From Bacillaceae bacterium JMAK1 (GTDB lineage: Bacteria; Bacillota; Bacilli; Bacillales; Marinococcaceae), in the NCBI GenBank assembly GCA_012970285.1, contig JIBW01000006.1:62001-126000 (forward strand): a stretch of DNA of 64,000 nt. Direction: 5' to 3'. Under the pieces are notes generated by a model. The model was not told where the DNA came from, searched no databases, and was given only the letters and a program-made list of their open reading frames with translations. This document shows positions 41,937-51,081 of this stretch, piece after piece. A program made the position numbers and the translations under genes. Position 1 is the first letter of the stretch; each line of letters begins with the position of its first letter.

Positions 41937-43384
41937 TTGCTCCGTACTGGCACGAAGAGACGACCATTCAAGAAATTCATACTGCCTTTCGGCATGGACA
42001 ATTAACGTCACAGAAGCTTGTGATGTATTACCTTGAGCGAATCGCTCTTTATGACCAAGATGGTCCTAACATTAACGCCGTACTCGATGTAAATCCGGAT
42101 GCAATCGCGATCGCTAAAGGACTCGACATTCAATACGCTCAGTCTGGTTTAGTTGGACCTTTACATGGCATCCCAGTTCTTCTAAAAGACAACATCCAAA
42201 CCGGCGATGCCCTTTCAACGAGTGCTGGGGCTTATGCTTTAAAGGACTGGAAAGCAGATGAAGATGCCGCGCTCGTTAAAAAGCTCCGTGCAGCGGGAGC
42301 CGTCATTCTAGGAAAAGCAAACATGACAGAACTTGCTCATCGCATCGGTCGCGAAGGTATGCCGAATAGCTTTAGCAGTCGAGGTGGTCTCGTACTGAAC
42401 CCGTATGGTCCACATGAGTTCGATGTTGGAGGAAGTAGCTCTGGGTCTGCAGCTGCAATTGCAAGCAACTTTGCTGTTGTGAGTATCGGTACTGAGACGT
42501 CAGGGTCACTAGTCAACCCTGCAACACGTAATTCGCTCGTTACGATTAAGCCGACGTTCGGACTCGTAAGTCGTGAGGGCGTGATTCCACTATCTTATTC
42601 ACAAGATGTTGCTGGTCCGTTGACACGTACAGTTGAAGATGCGGCTATTCTTCTAGATGTCATTGCCGGTCGTTGTGAACAAGATCATGCGACACACGGC
42701 ATCCCTACTGACGTGTCCAATTATAATGACCATCTTTTAATCGACGGTTTATCACGCAAACGAATTGGGGTGTATCGCGGGAAGGTTCCTGATGATCTTG
42801 CTATACACGTCGACGAACATCGCTTCGAAGCCGCCATTGACGTGTTGAGAAAACAAGAAGTTGAAGTCATAGAAGGCATTACAATTCCAGACGTTGAAAA
42901 AGAAATTCCTAGTTTATTACGTTATGAAATTAAGCATTCCCTAAACACCTTCTTTAAGAAAGCAAAACCATCGACAGGTTACAACAATTTCGATGAGTTT
43001 CTTACTACATACTTCCAACACGCTCGGTTACAACCTTACGGTTTCGATAGTTTTATTAGTGGAACTGACCGTAAAGAAGAACTAGCAAACTCCGAATGGA
43101 TTATGCAAAAACTACTAAACCAAGGGTTGCACGACGAACACGCCATCGAAAATGTGATGAAGAACCACGCACTTGATGCGATTGTCTTCCCTAGCGCCGC
43201 TGGTTTTGCAGCCGCCGCTCGCGCAGGCTTACCTTCCATTTCAGTACCTGCGGGTTATAAAGCGAATGGACAACCGTTTGGCATTACATTCACAGGGCCT
43301 ATGTTCCAAGAACGAGCATTAATTGAACTTGCCTTTGGCTATGAACAAGCCACACAGCATCGCAAGAAACCATACTTAGAGTAG
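41933..43384 (+). CDS. Amidase (amidase-signature family)
   Basis: A 483-residue serine amidohydrolase. The Ser-cisSer-Lys triad is visible: Lys85 in GIPVLLKDNI, the GGSSSGSAAA loop at 165-174 and the nucleophile Ser191 in TSGSLVNPA. The family includes peptide amidases, glutamyl-tRNA amidotransferase subunit A and fatty amide hydrolases; no gatB/gatC is nearby, so it is not GatA. The ATG overlaps the OppF stop (ATGA), making it the last gene of the importer operon. It may hydrolyse amide bonds of the imported substrate. Confidence 0.88.
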   Translation: MIAPYWHEETTIQEIHTAFRHGQLTSQKLVMYYLERIALYDQDGPNINAVLDVNPDAIAIAKGLDIQYAQSGLVGPLHGIPVLLKDNIQTGDALSTSAGAYALKDWKADEDAALVKKLRAAGAVILGKANMTELAHRIGREGMPNSFSSRGGLVLNPYGPHEFDVGGSSSGSAAAIASNFAVVSIGTETSGSLVNPATRNSLVTIKPTFGLVSREGVIPLSYSQDVAGPLTRTVEDAAILLDVIAGRCEQDHATHGIPTDVSNYNDHLLIDGLSRKRIGVYRGKVPDDLAIHVDEHRFEAAIDVLRKQEVEVIEGITIPDVEKEIPSLLRYEIKHSLNTFFKKAKPSTGYNNFDEFLTTYFQHARLQPYGFDSFISGTDRKEELANSEWIMQKLLNQGLHDEHAIENVMKNHALDAIVFPSAAGFAAAARAGLPSISVPAGYKANGQPFGITFTGPMFQERALIELAFGYEQATQHRKKPYLE

Positions 43385-43392
43385 GCAGTACG

Positions 43393-43428
43393 AAAAGCCG
43401 ACCGGGGAATTTTCCTCGGTCGGCTTTT
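43393..43428. terminator. Terminator between amidase and LysR genes
   Basis: 15-base stem AAAAGCCGACCGGGG / CCTCGGTCGGCTTTT with one wobble and a six-base loop; followed by T residues on the plus strand, usable by both convergent genes. Confidence 0.9.
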
Positions 43429-44309
43429 TAATGTTCCATATTCTCAATCCCGCCTTTAACCTTACCTTCGTTCAGAAATTGATTCATCGTTTGATAGACC
43501 ATTGTTTGTGGATGATTCTTCAAACAAATTGCATAATAATCTTGATAAGCCCACTCAACACCAAGAGACACTTCGACTAAACTCGGTTCATTTACTACAC
43601 TTTCTTGAGGTAGAAAGCCCATCCCTTTTTGTTCAATAATGATTTGCTTTGCTAGATTTCCATGAGAGACTTCGACCGGTGACTTCTGATGCTGAATGCC
43701 GTGTTTTTCTAGCCACTTTTGAAAAGGAATGCCCCAACTAACTTTGATGTAACGTTCATCTTGAAGTTTCGTTAAATCAAAGTCTGCACCAATGTCAACT
43801 TCAGTGTGACGATATAACGCATAATGGTGACGTCCCAGATGCCAAGCACGAATGGCTTTCGCTCTTGGCAGATTAAAGACGATCCCATAATCAATGCGTC
43901 CATCTAACACGTGTTGAATAATAGCAGGTGAATGATCCGTCGTAATCTGCACGTGTAGATTCGGAATCTTTTCATGCAAAGACAGCACTCGACGTACTGG
44001 GAATGAATTCCAAGTAGATTGCGTTACTGCGATTTTTAGTTCTTGGCTATGCGTGTGTTGCGTTGCGATTTGTTTCGTTTTTTCATAGAGGTTTAATTGT
44101 TGTTGCATGAATGGCAGTAGTTCTAGCCCTTTCGATGAAAGCCGGAGATCACGGTTGTTTCGGTCAAATAGACGAACACCATAGAATTCCTCTAACTTTG
44201 CAATCCGAGAGGTTACGGTTGATTGCGTAATATGTAAGAACGCAGCTGCCTTTGTAAAACTATTCAATTCCGTAACGACGAGAAACGTTTTTAATTGGTC
44301 ATAATCCAT
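43428..44309 (-). CDS. LysR-family transcriptional regulator
   Basis: A 293-residue regulator. Winged HTH at the N-terminus: YDQLKTFLVVTELNSFTKAA, AAFLHITQSTVTSRIAKLEE (residues 22-41) and YGVRLFDRNNRDLRLSSKG, all standard LysR. The remainder is the two-lobed effector-binding domain. It is divergent from an MFS transporter across 112 bases, the classical LysR target layout, and convergent with the oligopeptide/amidase operon. Ligand unknown. Confidence 0.9.
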   Translation of the reverse strand: MDYDQLKTFLVVTELNSFTKAAAFLHITQSTVTSRIAKLEEFYGVRLFDRNNRDLRLSSKGLELLPFMQQQLNLYEKTKQIATQHTHSQELKIAVTQSTWNSFPVRRVLSLHEKIPNLHVQITTDHSPAIIQHVLDGRIDYGIVFNLPRAKAIRAWHLGRHHYALYRHTEVDIGADFDLTKLQDERYIKVSWGIPFQKWLEKHGIQHQKSPVEVSHGNLAKQIIIEQKGMGFLPQESVVNEPSLVEVSLGVEWAYQDYYAICLKNHPQTMVYQTMNQFLNEGKVKGGIENMEH

Positions 44310-44421
44310 CCCATTTCACCTCATTGAAATCATCGATCATATGGATTCAATTATTCATGTTGTGAATAACTAAAGCAAGGCGTACGATTGAGGTAACGAA
44401 CGAGAAAGAAGTGACCATCGT

Positions 44422-45603
44422 ATGCCGTGGACGATTTGGAAAAACTATGGACCTTTTGTTTTTGCCCTTTTAGCGATTGAATTTTTTGTAACATTTACGT
44501 TTTTTATGTTCGTCCCGTTCATTTCACTCTACTTAACTGGAGAACTTGGTTACTCCTTGCTTTTTGCCGGTGTTATTCTTGCTGTTCGATTGGTAAGTCA
44601 ACAAGGAGTTATGCTCATCGGTGGATACTTTGGGGATAAGTACGGACATAAAAAAATGATGATGATCGGGTTTTTATGTCGAGGTGTAGGATTTGCAGGT
44701 TTAGGTCTCGTTGAGACACCCCTTGCCCTCATTGTAATGGCGATAATTGGAGGTATCGGGGGAACGTTCTTTAGTCCTTCATTAAAAGCCGTTCTCGTCT
44801 CGAACCAACCGAAATCTGAACATAAGACATTGTTTGCTTATTCCAACATTAGTGCAAATGCTGGAACGATTATCGGTCCTTTGTTTGGCACCTTGTTTTC
44901 AGTAACTCAATTTCCGCTGTTGAGTGTTATTACCGGTCTCTCATTTGCGTTGATGAGCTTCTGGATCTTTTTAGTACCGATTCGGTCTATTCAATCCAAA
45001 ACCAAGCCTTCTCTTATGCTTGGTTTAACTGAAATTATCCACAATCGTTCCTTTCTCCTCGTTGTGGTTGCTTTAATCCCTTTTCACTTTATTTATCAAC
45101 AACTTTTCCTCGTCTACCCTTTGATTGGGTTCACGTTAACCGGTTCAGGGGGATGGATTTTTACCGTTCTAACGTTGCTTGTCGTTGCCTGTCAAATGAC
45201 GGTCACCCGTCTGTCTGAGCGCTTAAGCATGGTTCGTTCTATTCAATGGGGCTACTTAGCCATGGCATTAGGCTTTATACCGCTATTCTTTCATTTACAT
45301 GTGATTACCGTCATCGCCTCATTAATCGGAATCGCACTCGGTGTCATGCTCATTCAACCAACGTTCTACTCCTATACCGTTAGCCAAGCTCCTACAGAAC
45401 GATTTGCTTTGTATATTGGTTTTTCAAATTTAGCCATGGCCATTGGTGGCGCACTTGGAAATATTATCGGTGGTAGCCTCTACGAATGGTTAAATTCGCT
45501 TCAGTTACTATCAATTTATTGGGTAATTTTTGCGATATTCGCCTTCCTTCCGATCTTTCTCTTACAGCGAATACTACGAACAAGTAAATCGCCAGCAAAC
45601 TAA
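44422..45603 (+). CDS. MFS transporter
   Basis: A 393-residue major facilitator with 12 hydrophobic segments. The loop 2-3 motif is GGYFGDKYGHKKMMMIGF (about residues 72-89) and FSPSLKAVLV lies in TM4-5; these fit the drug:H+ antiporter group (MdtH/YttB-like). Divergent from a LysR gene that probably controls it. Ribosome site AGAAGTGA lies about eight bases upstream. Substrate unknown. Confidence 0.85.
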   Translation: MPWTIWKNYGPFVFALLAIEFFVTFTFFMFVPFISLYLTGELGYSLLFAGVILAVRLVSQQGVMLIGGYFGDKYGHKKMMMIGFLCRGVGFAGLGLVETPLALIVMAIIGGIGGTFFSPSLKAVLVSNQPKSEHKTLFAYSNISANAGTIIGPLFGTLFSVTQFPLLSVITGLSFALMSFWIFLVPIRSIQSKTKPSLMLGLTEIIHNRSFLLVVVALIPFHFIYQQLFLVYPLIGFTLTGSGGWIFTVLTLLVVACQMTVTRLSERLSMVRSIQWGYLAMALGFIPLFFHLHVITVIASLIGIALGVMLIQPTFYSYTVSQAPTERFALYIGFSNLAMAIGGALGNIIGGSLYEWLNSLQLLSIYWVIFAIFAFLPIFLLQRILRTSKSPAN

Positions 45604-45650
45604 CGAAAAAAAGAAGAGCTGATATGAATATCGGCTCTTCTTCCACGTAC

Positions 45651-46352
45651 TTAAATACTCAAGTACCCTCTCATATTCTCCTCTGTTAACTCTTCTCTTT
45701 CACCTTCATAAACAATGCGCCCACGGTCCATCACATAAAAGTAATCCGCTACTTCACTCGCAAAATCAAAGCTCTGTTCAACGAGTAGCATCGTCTTTTC
45801 ATTGTTTTGCTTTAAATCTTTAATGACATCTTGAATATCTTGGACAATGTTCGGTTGAATTCCTTCTGTCGGTTCATCAAGTAAAATCATGTCTGGATCT
45901 GCAACTAACGTGCGAGCAATCGCTAATTGTTGCTGCTGACCCCCACTTAAATCGCCACCTTTTCGATTATGCATATCTTTTAGAATTGGAAAGTAATCAT
46001 AAATCTGGTGATCGTGTTCAATGTTTTTCTTCTGGTCTTGCCGTGCCTCCAAGCCGAGCTGCAAATTTTCATGAACCGTTAGTGCAGAAAAGATTTCTCT
46101 GCCTTGAGGGATATAACCAATCCCGTTACGCGAACGCCAAGTTGGGGATTTGTCATTAATGTTGTCGCTCTGGTAAGCAATTTGACCATGATTTGCTTTA
46201 ATTAGCCCCATTAGCGTTTTAAGTAAGGTTGACTTCCCCACTCCGTTTCTTCCTAGCAAACAGACGAGCTTTCCTTTCGGAATCGTCAAACTTACGTCTC
46301 GAAGAACGGCACTTTCACCATACCCTGATTCAATACGATTCAGTTCAAGCAT
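45651..46352 (-). CDS. urtE: Urea ABC transporter ATPase UrtE
   Basis: LivF-like ATP-binding subunit, 233 residues. Walker A GRNGVGKSTLLKTL, signature LSGGQQQQLAIARTL, Walker B MILLDEPTEGIQP and a Gln replacing nothing else unusual; EGIQPNIVQDI and VEQSFDFASEVAD are typical of UrtE. ATG 46352 has GGAGGTGA five bases upstream; GTG 46361 overlaps that site. Last gene of the urtABCDE operon. No urease or urea-amidolyase gene lies downstream in this window. Confidence 0.92.
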   Translation of the reverse strand: MLELNRIESGYGESAVLRDVSLTIPKGKLVCLLGRNGVGKSTLLKTLMGLIKANHGQIAYQSDNINDKSPTWRSRNGIGYIPQGREIFSALTVHENLQLGLEARQDQKKNIEHDHQIYDYFPILKDMHNRKGGDLSGGQQQQLAIARTLVADPDMILLDEPTEGIQPNIVQDIQDVIKDLKQNNEKTMLLVEQSFDFASEVADYFYVMDRGRIVYEGEREELTEENMRGYLSI

Positions 46353-46357
46353 CGAGA

Positions 46358-47128
46358 TCACCTCCGCCCTAGATACACTTCTAAAACCCGTTCATTCTGT
46401 TGTACTTCTTCCATCGAACCATCGCATAACCACGTACCTTCATGCATAACCGTAACTTTATCTGCAAACTTTCTAACAAAGTCCATGTCGTGCTCAACGA
46501 CAATTACTGCCCGATCTTTTGCAATTGTTTTTAAAAGTTCCCCTGTCTTCTCTTCCTCTTCTTCCGTCATCCCTGCGATCGGTTCGTCGAGCAAGACTAA
46601 CTCAGGTTCTTGCATCAATACCATCGCAATTTCAAGCCACTGCTTTTGACCGTGGGCAAGCGTTCCTGCAGTACGGTTACTTTCTTGTTCCAATCCAATT
46701 AATAAGAGCATTTCATGAATACGATCTTTGTCCTTCTCTGACAACTTGGCGCGAAGGGTATGCCAAAAGCCTTTTTGCTGTTTCATCGCAATTTCTAGGT
46801 TAGACATGACTGACAATGATGGAAAAATTGACGGGGCCTGGAACTTACGCCCGACTCCTTTACGAACAATTTGATATTCATACAACTTGCCTAACTCAAT
46901 GGTCTGTTTGAACAACACATTGCCAGACGATGGTTTCGTTTTTCCACACAACACGTCTAGAAAGGTCGTTTTCCCTGCCCCATTCGGTCCGATAATAAAG
47001 TGCAACTCACGATCGCTTAATTGAAAGCTAAATTCATTGATGGCTTTTAGCCCTCCAAACTGTACGATTAACTTCTCAGATTGAAGAACTGTTGTAGAGC
47101 TTCGTTTCTTCTTTTCGATCTTTTCCAT
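46358..47128 (-). CDS. urtD: Urea ABC transporter ATPase UrtD
   Basis: LivG-like ATP-binding subunit, 256 residues. Walker A GPNGAGKTTFLDVL, signature LAHGQKQWLEIAMVL (the AHGQKQWLEI form is the UrtD hallmark), Walker B LVLLDEPIAGM. ATG 47128 has AGGAGGG nine bases upstream; the longer frame to 47200 lacks support. Even with this start the gene overlaps the end of urtC by 53 bases, so the UrtC tail is encoded in another frame over the UrtD N-terminus. Confidence 0.92.
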   Translation of the reverse strand: MEKIEKKKRSSTTVLQSEKLIVQFGGLKAINEFSFQLSDRELHFIIGPNGAGKTTFLDVLCGKTKPSSGNVLFKQTIELGKLYEYQIVRKGVGRKFQAPSIFPSLSVMSNLEIAMKQQKGFWHTLRAKLSEKDKDRIHEMLLLIGLEQESNRTAGTLAHGQKQWLEIAMVLMQEPELVLLDEPIAGMTEEEEEKTGELLKTIAKDRAVIVVEHDMDFVRKFADKVTVMHEGTWLCDGSMEEVQQNERVLEVYLGRR

Positions 47129-48155
47129 ATTTCTTTGCCCTCCTGCGAGCTTGGATTGTTGCAATGATTCCCATAATCCCTTTAGGCATAAAGACGACAA
47201 CTAATACAAATACAAGACCGATGAAAAACAGCCATGCGTCCGGATAGGTTTGACTGAACCATGTACTCGCACCGTTTGTAATCAATGCACCTATGACAGG
47301 TCCAATTAACGTTCCTCGTCCACCAATGGCCACCCAAAGCACCATCTCAATCGAAGGAACGATTCCCATCATTGACGGTGTAATAATCCCTACTTGTAAT
47401 ACGAAAAGCATTCCCGCAAGACCTGCAACGCCAGCCGAAAAGCTATACACAATTACTTGATAAACCGATGTATTATAGCCGAGAAAACGCGTACGATTCT
47501 CTCCGTCGCGAATCGCAATTAATACCTTTCCAAACCGGCTGTTCACAAGCTTATAGCAAATCAGAAAAACTAGGCCAAGAAAAATCACTGTCGTCCAATA
47601 AATCATTTGTTGTGTTGTAACCGAGTTCAATGAATACCCAAAAATTGTATCAAACCCGGTAATCCCATTCGTACCGCCAGTGTATTGCTGTTGACTAATA
47701 ATGAGCGTCGTGACGACGATGACAAGTGCTTGAGTCAAGATCGTAAAGTAAACACCGGTGATTCGATTTCTAAATGTGAAATAACCGAGAATGCCTGCAA
47801 ACAACATCGGAACCGCAATAGCTAAAACAATGGCTACGATGGGATTTGAGAAGATCGCCCAAAACCAAGGCAATTCTGTGATCCCATTCCACCCCATGAA
47901 ATCTGGAATTCCACCACTTTGAAGGGTCAAATACATCGCCATTGCATAAGCACCAAAGCCGAAGAAAATGCCGTGACCTAGACTTAAAATACCAGCATAG
48001 CCCCAAAGAACACCAATGCCTAACGCCAAAATCGCATAAGCCAAAAAGCGTCCGAGTAAATTCAAATTAAATGGGGCCAGCACAAATGGCATGACGAGCA
48101 AAATGACAAATCCTAAAATGACTAACGTCTTTTTGGAATATAAATACGACATCAT
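47076..48155 (-). CDS. urtC: Urea ABC transporter permease UrtC
   Basis: LivM-like membrane subunit, 359 residues with about ten hydrophobic segments. GILSLGHGIFFGFGAYAMAMYL is the family motif near residues 53-74, and GGTNGITGFD and VAIGGRGTLIGPVIGA follow. The basic polar C-terminal tail (RRRAKKYGKDRKEE) is encoded in the stretch shared with urtD. The start has AAAGGAAA upstream. Sixteen bases after urtB. Confidence 0.92.
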   Translation of the reverse strand: MMSYLYSKKTLVILGFVILLVMPFVLAPFNLNLLGRFLAYAILALGIGVLWGYAGILSLGHGIFFGFGAYAMAMYLTLQSGGIPDFMGWNGITELPWFWAIFSNPIVAIVLAIAVPMLFAGILGYFTFRNRITGVYFTILTQALVIVVTTLIISQQQYTGGTNGITGFDTIFGYSLNSVTTQQMIYWTTVIFLGLVFLICYKLVNSRFGKVLIAIRDGENRTRFLGYNTSVYQVIVYSFSAGVAGLAGMLFVLQVGIITPSMMGIVPSIEMVLWVAIGGRGTLIGPVIGALITNGASTWFSQTYPDAWLFFIGLVFVLVVVFMPKGIMGIIATIQARRRAKKYGKDRKEETKLYNSSSI

Positions 48156-48170
48156 ATTTTCCTTTCCGCT

Positions 48171-49073
48171 CTAATCCAAAGATCTTGTTTTCATAGAAAA
48201 GAGTCCAGATGGTCGCCATTGCAAAAATGCAATAATCAGCGCGAAGATTAACACTTTCCCCATTGATGCATTCGTCCAGTATTCAAAAAACGTATTAAAG
48301 ACGCCGATGCCTAGCGCACCAATTACCGTACCTGTTAATGCCCCTACACCGCCTACAACAACAACCATGAACGCATCGACAATGTAATTTAAGCCAATTG
48401 TAGGGCCAATCGGACCAATTAACGTCAACGTGCAACCAGCAACCCCAGCAAACCCTGCTCCCATTGCGAACGTTAAAGAATCGACTTTTCTTGAAGAGAT
48501 GCCCATACACGTTGCCATTTCACGATTTTGCATAACTGCACGAACCCGACGCCCTTGCCTCGTTCGATATAAGTAAATGAATAGACCACCAAGACAAACG
48601 ATGACAAGGCCAATCATAAACAAACGACTAAACGGCAAGTACAGACCAAAAATCTCTAAACTGCCTTGTAAAAAGCTCGGACTTTGAACACCAACATTTG
48701 GTGCACCAAAAATCGTACGAATCAATTGTTGCAAAATGAGACCTGCACCAAACGTTGCCAACAAACTATCAAGTGGTCTTCCGTATAAATGACGAATCAC
48801 GGTAAATTCAAGTAACATTCCAATTCCAGCAACGATAATAAACGCAACTGGGATCGCGAGTATGAAATACCAATCAAAGAACTGCTCTGGTATGTACTGC
48901 ACAAAAATGACTTGCATCAAATACGTCACATAAGCTCCGATCATAATTAAATCACCATGAGCCATGTTAATGACACGCATGAGACCAAACGTGATTGCAA
49001 GCCCCATCGCAACGAGTAACAGTACAGAGCCAAGGCTTATTCCATTAAAAATTTGCATCGCAACGCTACTCAT
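48171..49073 (-). CDS. urtB: Urea ABC transporter permease UrtB
   Basis: LivH-like membrane subunit, 300 residues with about eight hydrophobic segments. GLAITFGLMRVINMAHGDLIMIGAY (split here: GLMRVINMAHGDL) near residues 24-45 is the family motif, with GISLGSVLLLVAMG before it and VVVVGGVGALTGTVIGA near the end. ATG 49073 lies after AAAGG; GTG 49082 is also in frame. Pairs with UrtC to make the urea channel. Confidence 0.92.
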   Translation of the reverse strand: MSSVAMQIFNGISLGSVLLLVAMGLAITFGLMRVINMAHGDLIMIGAYVTYLMQVIFVQYIPEQFFDWYFILAIPVAFIIVAGIGMLLEFTVIRHLYGRPLDSLLATFGAGLILQQLIRTIFGAPNVGVQSPSFLQGSLEIFGLYLPFSRLFMIGLVIVCLGGLFIYLYRTRQGRRVRAVMQNREMATCMGISSRKVDSLTFAMGAGFAGVAGCTLTLIGPIGPTIGLNYIVDAFMVVVVGGVGALTGTVIGALGIGVFNTFFEYWTNASMGKVLIFALIIAFLQWRPSGLFSMKTRSLD

Positions 49074-49130
49074 AACATGCACGCCTTTCTGTCGATTAAA
49101 AGAGACGAAGGGAAATCTTTCCCTTCGTAC

Positions 49131-50408
49131 TTATTGAATGGCTTCTGCCCAGTCATAATTCTCCAAAAATGGATCTGGCTTTACCGGTTCTCCAGAATTC
49201 CAAACCTCTTCAAACTGTCCATCACTTTGAACTTCACCAATTCTTACCGTTTTATAAACATGCTGATTATCTCCATCAATCTCAACTGGGCCGTTCGGTG
49301 CATCAAACGTAATGCCCGCTGCCGCTTCTCTAACTGCATCTGTCTCCGTCGAGCCTGCTTCCTCGACAGCTTGTGCCCACAAATACACCATAAAGTAAGC
49401 AGCTTCAATTGGATCTCCCGTTACACGATCCTCACCGTAAGCTTCTTTGAAGTTCGAAACAAATGTTTCATTCTCAGGCGTATCGGTTGTCTGATAATAA
49501 TTCCAACTAGCCAAGTGACCTTCTAACACTTCTGCGCCGATTCCTCGAATCTCTTCTTCGGCTACGCTCACTGATAGTACAGTCACGTCGTCGGAAGTAA
49601 TCCCTGCATCAGCAAGCTGATTGAAAAATGCTACGTTGCTGTCTCCATTCAATGTGTTAAAAATAACGTCCGGATCTGTGTCTCTAATGTGTGAAATAAT
49701 CGTGTTGTAATCGGTATGACCCATCGGCGTGTATTCTTCTCTTACGACTTCGCCACCTAGATCATCTAATTGTGCTTGGATAATTTGATTTGCAGTTCTC
49801 GGGAACACATAATCTGAACCTAATAAAAAGAAAGAATCACCAACGTTATCAAACAACCACTCTACAGCCGGAACAATTTGTTGATTCGGCGCGGCACCGT
49901 TATAGAAGATATTCGGTGAAGACTCCATTCCTTCATATTGCACTGGATAGAACAACAGTCCGTTGTGTTCTTCTACGACTGGCAATACCGCTTGTCGACT
50001 TGCAGATGTCCACGTACCGAAAATTGCTGCGACATCATCTTGTTGCAATAGCTTAGACGCTCGCTCAGAGAAGACCGGTTCGTCGGAGGCACCATCTTCA
50101 ACAATAGGGACAATTTCTTTCCCTAAAACGCCACCATCTTCATTAATCTCATCAATCGCTAACATGACCGCATCTCTGACAGATGTCTCGCTTATTGCCA
50201 TCGTTCCACTTAATGAATGAAGCAATCCAACTGGAATTGAATCCTCATCAACGACAACCTCTTCATTATCCTCTGCTGATTCAGACTGCTCGTCCTCACC
50301 TGCACTCGCTTCTCCAAAGCCTGTATCCGCTGCCTCTTCTCCAGTGGCACATGCACTAAGAATGAATGCAGCCGAGAATAAAGCGATCCCCCATTTATAT
50401 TTCTTCAT
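49131..50408 (-). CDS. urtA: Urea-binding lipoprotein UrtA
   Basis: Extracellular urea receptor of the ABC importer, 425 residues. The signal [20 protein letters not shown] ends in lipobox LSAC; an acidic linker (about 25-50) precedes the type I periplasmic-binding fold: [57 protein letters not shown] and [11 protein letters not shown]. The YPVQYEG and SGTMAISE motifs identify UrtA rather than a branched-chain amino acid receptor. ATG 50408 has AAGGAGG upstream. First gene of urtABCDE; a TnrA-type box lies 73 bases upstream. Confidence 0.93.
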   Translation of the reverse strand: MKKYKWGIALFSAAFILSACATGEEAADTGFGEASAGEDEQSESAEDNEEVVVDEDSIPVGLLHSLSGTMAISETSVRDAVMLAIDEINEDGGVLGKEIVPIVEDGASDEPVFSERASKLLQQDDVAAIFGTWTSASRQAVLPVVEEHNGLLFYPVQYEGMESSPNIFYNGAAPNQQIVPAVEWLFDNVGDSFFLLGSDYVFPRTANQIIQAQLDDLGGEVVREEYTPMGHTDYNTIISHIRDTDPDVIFNTLNGDSNVAFFNQLADAGITSDDVTVLSVSVAEEEIRGIGAEVLEGHLASWNYYQTTDTPENETFVSNFKEAYGEDRVTGDPIEAAYFMVYLWAQAVEEAGSTETDAVREAAAGITFDAPNGPVEIDGDNQHVYKTVRIGEVQSDGQFEEVWNSGEPVKPDPFLENYDWAEAIQ

Positions 50409-50449
50409 TATTTCCTCCTTCAAAGCGTTAATCTAGTACGGTTAACAAT

Positions 50450-50460
50450 ACTATAGTATT
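50450..50460 (-). promoter_or_regulatory. Candidate -10 region of urt operon
   Basis: Palindromic AATACTATAGTATT at 50447-50460 offers TATAGT or TACTAT as -10. With TATAGT, the start would be near 50443, placing the TnrA-type box centre at about -46. No good -35 box is present, as expected for an activated promoter. Confidence 0.45.
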
Positions 50461-50480
50461 CTAAATAGTTTCTATATTTA

Positions 50481-50497
50481 TGTTATATTAGCTTACA
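50481..50497. promoter_or_regulatory. TnrA/GlnR-type box upstream of urtA
   Basis: Perfect match to TGTNA-N7-TNACA: TGTTA, TATTAGC, TTACA. It is the consensus bound by TnrA and GlnR, the nitrogen regulators of Bacillus. Position fits activation by TnrA under nitrogen limitation. Confidence 0.75.
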
Positions 50498-50514
50498 TAG
50501 TATCAATATAAAAA

Positions 50515-50550
50515 AAACAAGCCTCGCTTCGGATAAGCAAGACTTGTTTT
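50515..50550 (-). terminator. Terminator of mscL
   Basis: Interrupted stem: AAAACAAG pairs with CTTGTTTT and GCTT with AAGC inside, with a run of eight T residues on the minus strand. Confidence 0.75.
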
Positions 50551-50568
50551 CTTCTCTTGAGTACAGTA

Positions 50569-50985
50569 CTACTCTTTATCGTTATTTGGTTGTGATTCTT
50601 GTTGCTTCGACAATAGATCGCGAATTTCTTTTAGATAGACTTCACTTGCTGGTGGTTCTTCTTCCACCTCTTCCTCAGCTTCTTCCGCCTCAACTCTTCG
50701 TTTAATAAGCTTGTTCGCAACTTTTACGAAGATGAAAATGGCTACAGCGATAATGAGAAAGTCAACGATCGCTTGTATAAACATGCCGTATTCTACTTGG
50801 GCATCGCCAAATTGGAAGACGAGAGTTGAAAAGTCAACACCACCGAGCAACACTCCGACGAATGGCATAATAATGTGATCAACAAGCGAACTTACAATCT
50901 GTTGAAAAGCAGCACCAATAACGACTGCAACTGCGAGATCTAGTACATTTCCTTGTGCAATGAATGCTTTAAAATCTTTCCACAT
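50569..50985 (-). CDS. mscL: Large-conductance mechanosensitive channel MscL
   Basis: Pressure-release valve opened by membrane tension at hypo-osmotic shock. The 138-residue protein begins MWKDFKAFIAQGNVLDLAVA, with pore helix TM1 GNVLDLAVAVVIGAAFQQIV, a short loop and TM2 near 70-95, then an acidic cytoplasmic tail (EAEEAEEEVEEEPP) and closing helix EIRDLLSKQ. The start has GGAGG upstream. Single gene. Fits a host exposed to salinity changes. Confidence 0.95.
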   Translation of the reverse strand: MWKDFKAFIAQGNVLDLAVAVVIGAAFQQIVSSLVDHIIMPFVGVLLGGVDFSTLVFQFGDAQVEYGMFIQAIVDFLIIAVAIFIFVKVANKLIKRRVEAEEAEEEVEEEPPASEVYLKEIRDLLSKQQESQPNNDKE

Positions 50986-51081
50986 ATTGTTCCTCCAAGA
51001 TGCATATCCAGAGCTCCCTACTTATGACGGTCACCATAAGAGAAAACTCAAAGTTGTTCAATTGCCTTAGTGTACACCACT

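Noticed and set aside
41933-43384. GatA subunit of the tRNA amidotransferase
   Set aside because: No gatB or gatC nearby and the gene is coupled to a peptide importer.
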